Source: Bemisia tabaci
Taxonomy: Eukaryota > Arthropoda > Insecta > Hemiptera > Aleyrodidae
Assembly (NCBI RefSeq): GCF_918797505.1
Contig: NC_092793.1
Location: 79,605,912-79,669,911 of the forward strand
DNA: 64,000 nucleotides
Direction: 5' to 3'
Shown here: positions 26,801-35,800 of the stretch, one piece after another
Position numbering within the stretch: the first letter of the stretch is position 1
Layout: each line of letters opens with the position of its first letter
Made by a program: the position numbers and the translations under genes
Notes under the pieces: model-generated
The model's database searches: none
Told to the model about the DNA's origin: nothing
The model's input: the letters and a program-made list of their open reading frames with translations, nothing else

Positions 26801-29800
26801 TTTTATCAGTTTTGAACTAGTTCAGTCTCGTCAATGCCGTCAGTTTTATTGAAGTTTGTTATATTTAAGAGTCCGAGTGGGTGAGGTCGTCTTGGATCGT
26901 GTCTCTTTCAAGTATTGATTTACTTTCAGCCGCACATAAAATTGCATTGTTTTTGATGAGATTCGCCTACATAAGTGCAATATATGATGGACATACATTT
27001 TCAAACCAAGCAGTTATATCTCTTGGCATTAACTACAATTTTAATTTCGGTAGGTGGCGTTCATCCATGCATTTTATGAGCAATACTGCATCGAAAGTAA
27101 ATAAAATCTGGGAATGTTGCAACTTTGAAAAGAAATTTTGCTGTCGCTATTATAATCATCGTGATTTTTCCAGGTAAAATTGTTTGTCACAAAGACGTGA
27201 GCATTTAAAGCATTAAAGGAAATTTCAAAAAAGGCAAATGAAGGGTATCGATAAGGGACGTATTAAGGCCTATCTTAGCTGAATTTCCTCTATTCTACAA
27301 TTTTCGGCTCCTTGAAAGTCTATGTTTTACGGTGTGCATCATGATTGGGTCATTTTTGGTCCGTTTTTGGTTCTACTTCTGACCTAAACATGAGTCTGAG
27401 GGCTCATTCTGACAGAAAATGTAGATTTTCAGCATCTCACCAGCAAACCCACATGTTTTGCCTGACTCGGCCCTCGGACCTATGTTTAGGCCAGTATTAG
27501 ACCCGAAAATGAGCAAATCATGATGCATTCCGCAAACCATAGACCTTAACCAATGAGATAAAAATCCTGGAGCTGAGGAAATTCAGGGCGGGCCCAAAAC
27601 GGCCTTCATTGATACCCTTCATTTCAATTCATTTTTCTAATGTTATTATAGGTATGTCTGATAGACGTTAATTGCGAGACAGGAGTGGACAACTTTTTCG
27701 GCAAGAACAAGGAGCTGAAAGAGGACGTGGACCGATACCTGCAGGCATTAGAGGTTTTTGATAAAACTAACAGTAGCTTCGAATCTTTGACGTCATCTAT
27801 CAGACACCTCTTCAAGTACATAGATATCCTTAAACAGGATGAGTTGTGCTCTGTTCTATTTGCGTACCCGAAACTGCGCCCCGATATCTTCCCAATCGTG
27901 GAGGAAAGACGGACACGCCAAAAGGCCTTTCCGGTCGGTAAGTCTATGGTTTGTATCAGAAGGAAGGATGATTTTCTCTTCATGATCTTCGCTGCACGTG
28001 CTGGCATAGACTGGATGTTTAAGAACATTAGATTCGGGGAGGGTCAACTTTTTTATAGAGGGATCGAAGATCCAATCAAAGACTTGGTAGTGGTGCAGCT
28101 TAATTGGCCGAGAATAGCTAAGTTCAAGGGAAATAGAACACTAACCGCGGAATTCCGTTGGGGTGCGCTTGAGGATAAGAAGAACATTGCAGTTTTGACA
28201 CAAGAGTTCAACAACAGTGGTGAAACTAAATACCTAAAATATTATTCTCGGCCAAAATGAAAGACCATTCAATTTTGTAAATAAAGCCATAGGCGGATCC
28301 AGACACCTCGCGAGGGGGGCGTATGGGGGGCTTGGGGGGGCACTCCAGAAAATTTTCGAAATTTTAAAGCATCTAATATGCAGTCTGATTCAATTTTTTC
28401 ATGAATAAATATACCAAATGAAGCGTCCTTCCTCATTCTTTTCTCCTCCGCTTCGTCCTTGTTTTTCTCTCTTCCCTTTTTCTTACCCCTCTTATTCGGA
28501 TGAACGGGGGAGAGCGCATACCCCTTACGCCCTCCTCTCCCTTTGGATCCGCCTATGAATTAAAACACGTGTTTTTTTTCTTACTTCGTTCTAGTGGTCA
28601 CTAAATTACGACGAATAAACTAAAATCATTGTTTCGCAGTATGCTAATTTTGCTGACTCACGCATGCATTAATTACAACCACATATTGAAATTCTTACCT
28701 GCTCTGAGAGCGTCGATAGGTACAGATTGGTATGGCATACTGTAGGGATAACCATCTTTCCTGAGCGTTTTTGGTTTCCTTCGAGGTCTATATTTATAGT
28801 CCGGGTGTTCTTTCATATGCATTGCACGTAGTCTTTTGGCTTCGTCTATAAAAGGTCTCTTCTCATTTTCTGTTAGTAGTTTCCATTCTGCACCTGTAAA
28901 CATAAAATGTGCATACAAGTCATTAAAAAGTATACCGCTACATTCAAAATCATGACACATTATGACCTACCATAGTTTCTTTCGGTTACATTTGATTGAT
29001 ATTAGAATCGAAACACAAACAACCCTAAATATTGTGTTGATTGTGGTAGAGTTTGCGCTGAATTATTCAGCACAGAAATTTATTGACCATTCAACCGAGG
29101 ATTTGAGTTGGTTCTCGCTCCTTTAGCCATGTGAATCGAACTTTCGTGGCATTTTGTCTATCAGGGTAGACGTCAAATTGGGAGATGAACCGCCAAATTT
29201 CCCCTTAAATTCCAACTGAAGGCGATCAAGTAATTCGGCAACTATGTCATCAACACAGGCGTCTGTTAAAATTCTGGTCCGATGACTTTGCGGCGGTGTT
29301 GCGTCAAACGCCGGATGACCCCGACCTCAACTGTTGCGTCATCTGTCATTGCTATGATGTGTGCCGACACAGGCTCAATGGTGGGAAAAAAGGGGTTGAG
29401 AAGTCGTCATGGACCCCCGCGGTCTACCTCACGTCTGCCCGTTGTTACCCTGCTGGGTGCAAAGTATTTAGGGCAGCACGGAAATCACTTAATAGGATGC
29501 GTCCGCGTTTAACTCGCACATTGTGCGCGTTGAACACCTACTTCTCGCGTATTCCAGTTGCAACGTCACTCATGGCACACATAGAATTTCGAGGAAAACA
29601 TTTGTTTGGAGGTTTCAAGTAAGTAATTTGATGTAGGCAGCTTTAATCCTCGGATCACGCGGAAAAAAGCACGAGCAGGTTGTTGGATGATATGGACATT
29701 TCCAATTAATTGTGGTAGTACCCCAATTAATTATGGTAGTGTCCCCAATATATTAGGGAACTAACCCAAATGTTGCGGTACTACCCTAAATTGAGTTGCG

Positions 29801-32800
29801 GTACTAATACAATTAATCAGAAATGTCCATATCATCCAACAAATTGGGGTTGCACCACAATTTTAGGGGATAACCCCTGACACTTCTTTTTCCGTGCAGA
29901 GTATACAAGCTGTACCTAGAGAGTACGAAGGCTGGTTTTATATTATGATAGATTATATTGAAAAAAAAATCAATGCGAACAAAGTACGTACACACAATAA
30001 GAACAAATAATGATTTAAAATTGCAAGAACATGAACTGAGAGTTTGATCACATTGACCTAAACTCATAGGCGGGTCCAAGAGGGAGGGGGAATGGAAAAG
30101 GCCCCCTCTCCCTTCTTTCACCCGAAAAAAGGAGGAAAAAAGGGCGAGGAGATAGAAAGAAGTAAGGATCGGAGGAAAGAAGAAGGATGCTTGTATTTAG
30201 TAATTTTTCATGACAAAATTGACTCAAACTGCATATTGAATGAATTAAAATTTCGAAAAATTTCTGGGGGGAGTCTCTGGACCCGTTTCTGCCCCCTCCC
30301 CGTTTGAAATGTCTGCATCTGCCTATGCTGGAAGTTTCAATTGACAAACCAAATCGTTTGTGCTGTATAATAATAACCGTATTTCCGTTCTCTGACCCAA
30401 CCTAACTGATGATGAATCGTCAGGAGAGGCATCAAAAATCAGTTTTCTGGCTCAAATTAAAATGAATCACTTCTTACTATTAGCAGAAGAGGTCATTTAT
30501 TGCGAGTCCTTATTCTAAACCACGATTATTGTACAACAACTCCATTTCTTATTGGAAGCTAAGGAAGTGTACTGGAAAACGTTAAACGTAAGAAGTTAAC
30601 TGGTATTTGTATTATAATCATATTCATTACTTGTATACCAAAGTTTAGGCGGAACGTTTCAAAATACTATGTTCCTATCCTCACTTTTTTCAGAAAACTT
30701 GAAAAAAGTATCATTCTTAACGCTTTGAGCCATCACCGGCAAACCGTAGGAAAGCAAATTATGGGGAAAAGAACTGAGTCATCGATTGAAATTACTTTGC
30801 TAATGAATACGCCACTGTGTGGGCAGATCATCATTTTACTTCGATGTTTGGGCGTTGTTAACGCCTTGAAAGGAAGCTGAAAGGGGGAAAAAAATAAACC
30901 TCACATCTTAACAACTTAATAAAGCCTCAATCATCCAAACCGTGAGGTGCCGAACCTTTGACCTGAACCGTTTAAATCCGTCGAAACCACTGACGCCCGA
31001 AGAATAGCTCTATAGGGGATGAAAAGAAACAATAAAATCAATTACAACAAAATAATGCTTTGGTGGCACGTTCTTATACAACCGATGTAGGGTTACACTT
31101 TGTTTGCTCGGAGAGGATCGGGAGATAATCGAACTAGTTGCCAAACCCCCTGAGAAATATTCTATATTTTCTGCGTTTTTCTGTCCGTTCCTTCCTCTCT
31201 TTTCCTAGTGATGCTATATGGTTAAAATCTGCTTGGCATACTTCAATGGTGCAATTTCGAGATATCTGAGCCCCAAATGCTCGATGATCATCAATTTTTA
31301 CCTATAAGGTCTTGTTGTCGTGTCTGCATTATAAAAATGCATGATCCTTTATTTTGTGTTGAATCTGACGGTTACACCTTTTCAATAACGTCTCTCAATA
31401 TTCCAATTACTATTTTTAACGGCAGTGTGAAGGTGATTACACTAGCAAAACCGTTTAATATTTTAATTGGATTAATCTTAATTCAGCAAGAATTATACTG
31501 AAAACATCTAAGTACCAGTAACTGTTGCTACGGGTCAGCTGGTAAATTTATTTTGATATTTTTGAAAGAGGAAATTTTTAGTAACTGAGTTTAACTGTAA
31601 AATTTCCATACTGAAGTTGAAGGGGTCATGAATAAAGATTTTAAGGGATATTCTTGAGAAAAATTGAGTTGACTAACCATTTTGCGTAATTTTAGTCGTA
31701 TGCAGAGCTTTCTTCCTCAAATTTAAGCTGGATTTTTTATTTCAAACTTGATCCGTCCCATAAAATTCAATGTAATTGTTCAATTTAAGTGCATTTTTCT
31801 CGAAATTACATGAATGTTACTTGACTTTACTCCTTTATCCTCGTCAACCATGAATTACGACTACTTTCATATCAGATTTTTACCCTCTTACAATAAATTG
31901 CGCATTAGCTCTCTAGGATCATTGTTAAAAAGGACGGTTGCTTTCCAATTTCAACGCAAAAATCGAAAGCTTCAAATGAATATGCAGCTACCAATGTCAT
32001 CATCTAATGTGGCAACGAATAGCTGTATACAAACCACTCAATGGATTTATTTTCTTTTCTCGCTCAATTTGACAATTATTGATGCATTGGTCGGGGAGAT
32101 AAAGCTGATGAAGATCTTTTTGATTCGGCTGCCAATCAAGAGATCGGCGTCAAACAATGGGTCCAGGAACCCATTCGAGGGTGAGCTCCCGTCGAGTTGA
32201 TAATACAGACCGTTGCCTTTTCCAACAGTGTTGTTCTTCTTTCCGAACTTAACACTTCGTTCTCCAGGATCATCTGCATACCTCCGGAAAATTCAGTAAA
32301 AAAAAATATGTTTTGGCAACACTTGGACTTTGGGTGTCGCTCTTGAGTGCTACTGGCAGGCTGCATGGCATCCCCTCAATAAACATAATTTTTTTAAAGT
32401 TCCGCACAGATTTTGATACTTAACGTACTTTTGCTGACGGGAATTTCAACTTGAGTCTCTTCCGAGAAAACGTAATGCTGGAGGAAACCTATTGGCGAGT
32501 TTAACTACCGATGCAATTTGCGAAGAATCAGTTTTCTCCCCCTTTTTTTGGTAGATGCAGGATTGCGCGATTATATGGTTTCCGTTCAAAAGATGTCCTC
32601 ATTCCATAAAAACAAAAATTAAGTCTCTTTATCATTAATTTATTGTTCTCGTCATTAAAAGCCGCTCAACTAACGAATTAATCTGCCGAAATGGAAGGAA
32701 TGCAAGAGCAACAAGCAAGGAATCTGGTAGAGAGAAGGCGAAGTCAAGATGTAAATACATACAGATAATGAGTTGAAAAACGTGGACTCCACGAGTTTGA

Positions 32801-35800
32801 ATATTAGAGCCTAAAGGCACAGAGCGGAGCGGCGCACTGTTGGCGCGAAACGCGCGTTGGCGCCTACAAACCCAACAGGGATACTTCGCGCATTGCGTAA
32901 TGCTTGAAGTATCCCCTTAGGTTTGTAGGCGCCAATGCACGTTCCGCGCTAACATGCCCGCCGCGCAGCCCCAAGTGACTATTTCTCAACAGAGGTGTTG
33001 CACAGAATCATATGATGTTGAGGGCACAACGCAAGTTTAGAGGGGTCTATCGAATAAACGAGTTCAGGCCACAGAATCTAATCGCTTTTCAGAAAAAGAA
33101 AGATGCATCGACGACTGATGGAGACGAAAGAAGTCCTAATGGGCAACGATCTGTTCCGTATGTCAACAATCTTCACACGAAATTAGTTAAAACCAAAATA
33201 GAGGTATATTGTTAAAAATAAAAACGTATAACTTTCTGACTAAAATATGTAACAAGACCTCCGAAATTTGTAAATTATATGATTAAATTGCAGAATAATC
33301 ACTGCTCCACTGCTTGAACCCGTTTTGCTACCACTGATACTGCTCTTTCTCTCTTCTGTACAAAAATCATATTGGGCCGTTCATTCAAGAATTCATAGAA
33401 TAAAATTGTCTCTCACTGGTTTACCGCGTACCGAAAAAAAAGAAATAAAGCAAACAATGAGACAAAACACAATCGTGGCAACAGGAAAAGTTTCGAATGG
33501 AGGAAAAATTTCCGTCACCGCTGCAGAGCGAGAGAAAATTTTCCAAGTTTTTCGGCACGAACTGAGTTGGTGGCAAAACAAAAGGGCGCATTCATCCATA
33601 GATCTCTCAGAAAAATTCCAAATTTCTAAGAACCGTCACGTATTGTTCTATCGAGAGGTGAACCTCTGGTGAACTATCGAATAAGAGATTTCAGGCCGCA
33701 AAATCAACTAATTTTTAGAAAACGAATTATACATCGATGGTTGTGCTGCGTGAAGGAAGAACGCATATGAGCCTTCAGACGTAGCCAAGTTTCCGATAGT
33801 ACCGAAATTACGAGGAAAATTGTGAATATTATTTCCCAAAAATTTGACACAATTTCGTACCCAATTTTATCTAAAATATCTGAAAATTTCAAGGAAAATA
33901 TGCATGAATGTTGTCAAAAATACATGTTTTACCTAGGGACATTGGCAACTCTCGAATGTTCATACGGCGTTCTTCCTTAGCACGGAGTATAATGGAGACG
34001 AAGGGCTAAGTAAATATGAGAAACGATTCTGATGTGCATGTAGTTTGAATTTTGGAACCAATTAGAGCCCAATGCCTATACCTTGATGCGGGCGTTGCCT
34101 AACAAAGTCAGAAAACTGCTTTTACTCATATCGTCGCCCCTCTGACGTAAGGGCGTATCTCAATATCCAAGTGAGCCCTGCTCTCTGTGTAATCTATGCG
34201 TTCCTGGGCTCATGTTGAAATACAGAGACGCCTTTACGAACCTTACGCCCCGTAGACCAAAATCCATGAAGAACTTCCCTTCCCCTCTATGAACTTCTGA
34301 GAGTGTTGGTCCAGCACCGTCGCACAGTGGATCGAGTCAATGGAACAGGTCGGACAAAATTTAGAAACTTGAAAAGCCTCTAAATCCGATTGAACAAAAT
34401 TTTGAGATTTTAAAAGTGGTTCCAAAAGTTTTCTCGTAATTTTTTTTTAAAAAAAAAAAACACTCCTCAAAATTTAAAAATGTGACGAATTAATCATCAA
34501 AATTTGCAGTTTTAGTCAAAAGTTTTATGTCGGACCTCTCTGGTTGACTCGATCCACTGTGCGTCGCCAAAATTTAGAAATCATGATGATTTTGCCGAAA
34601 AATTTGAGACCGTTTCTCCGACCGGAGGCTTTTCTTTTTTAAACTTTAAAAAGGAAAGAGTAGTTTTTGAACCTATAAAGCACGCTCTTCCGCAGTCTGG
34701 CTCTGGACTCCTGGGACACCCTGTATTTTCTGCTCCTAAGATGAAGGAACGTAACTCCATTTTAACGTTTCCGAATTTCTGCTTAATATTTGTGTTTTTT
34801 TTACTCGAAAACCATCGGGTACTCTTTACTGTTTCATAGATTATTCCATGGATTACCATGAAAAATCAGCAAATCATTAGAATGCAATCAAGTTGTCATT
34901 TATGTGAGAAAAAGAATTGTGTAGTAGATTTTGCAACCTTGGGATGGAGATACGTTCTTTTGCTCAGGAAACAACGTAATCAGGGATGGAAGGTGAAATT
35001 TCACGTTTTAAAATTTCATGAAATTTTAAAAGGTCCCAATAAATTTCGCAAAATTTGAAATTTGTTATTTTTTTTCGGAATTATTAATCAAACCTTCGGA
35101 GGTTTAGAGAGCGTTTCCGATGGTCTCCCTGTTGATGCGGCAGTATAAACTACCCTAATGAGGTGCCACACACGAAAAGGGGTCACAGATGGGAGTTTAG
35201 AGGGAATGTAGCTCCCTAACCTCCAAACCAAACGAAAACAGACACAATATGGTGATAGAGCAAGGAAAAAGGAAGCGCGTTGACGACGGCGCAGAGATAC
35301 AACTATTCGTACTTAATGGATGTCCGTGTTGCGTCTGCAAAATTGAAGGACCTATCGAGCGAGGCGTAAACTCACAATGCTGCCAATGAAATTTCCCTTA
35401 GATTCGGGAGAAAAGTCAAAGTAGGAGTTCCGATTATATCCCCTCTTCATTTTGCTGTGTTGCCTACGCAGCCTTTGAAAGTACACCAAAAATAAAACAA
35501 AGGAAAACAGACACAATATGGTGATATAGCAAGGAAAAAGGAAGCGCGTTAACGACGGCGCAGAGATACAACTATTCGTGCTTAATGGATGTCCGCGTTG
35601 CGTCTGCAAAATTGAAGGCGCGATGGCGCGAGGTGTAATCACGCTACGCTCTGCTCTATGTTGCCAATAAGGTGTCGTTTAAATTCGGAGGAAAAGTTTA
35701 AAAAATAGCCTCGAATACGCCTCCCCTGAATCCGGCTTCGTCGACACTCGATTTTTTCCTCTTTTAATTTCATTTCTAAGCCTTTTTTTAACAATATATT

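Larger units (their letters stand above)
11731..28698 (-). other. Sox intron 2
   Basis: 17 kb. Holds the nested plus-strand gene, the CpG-rich patch at 14.3 kb, the 60-bp duplication, three tandem arrays and a dozen short elements listed separately. The stretches 12.0-13.3, 21.5-22.9 and 24.3-26.9 kb show no feature beyond AT-rich sequence, pyrimidine tracts and a G-rich run near 25245. Confidence 0.8.

Noticed and set aside
27098..27177. Alternative exon ending in a hydrophobic run ([10 protein letters not shown]) before CCAG|GTAAAA
   Set aside because: The frame has TAA upstream and no ATG, and would need a weaker internal acceptor in exon 2; the 26984-27049 exon has a start, a signal peptide and a matching phase.
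27624..28028. Antisense frame over the nested gene
   Set aside because: It is the reverse shadow of exon 2 of the nested gene, which has splice, signal-peptide and poly(A) support.
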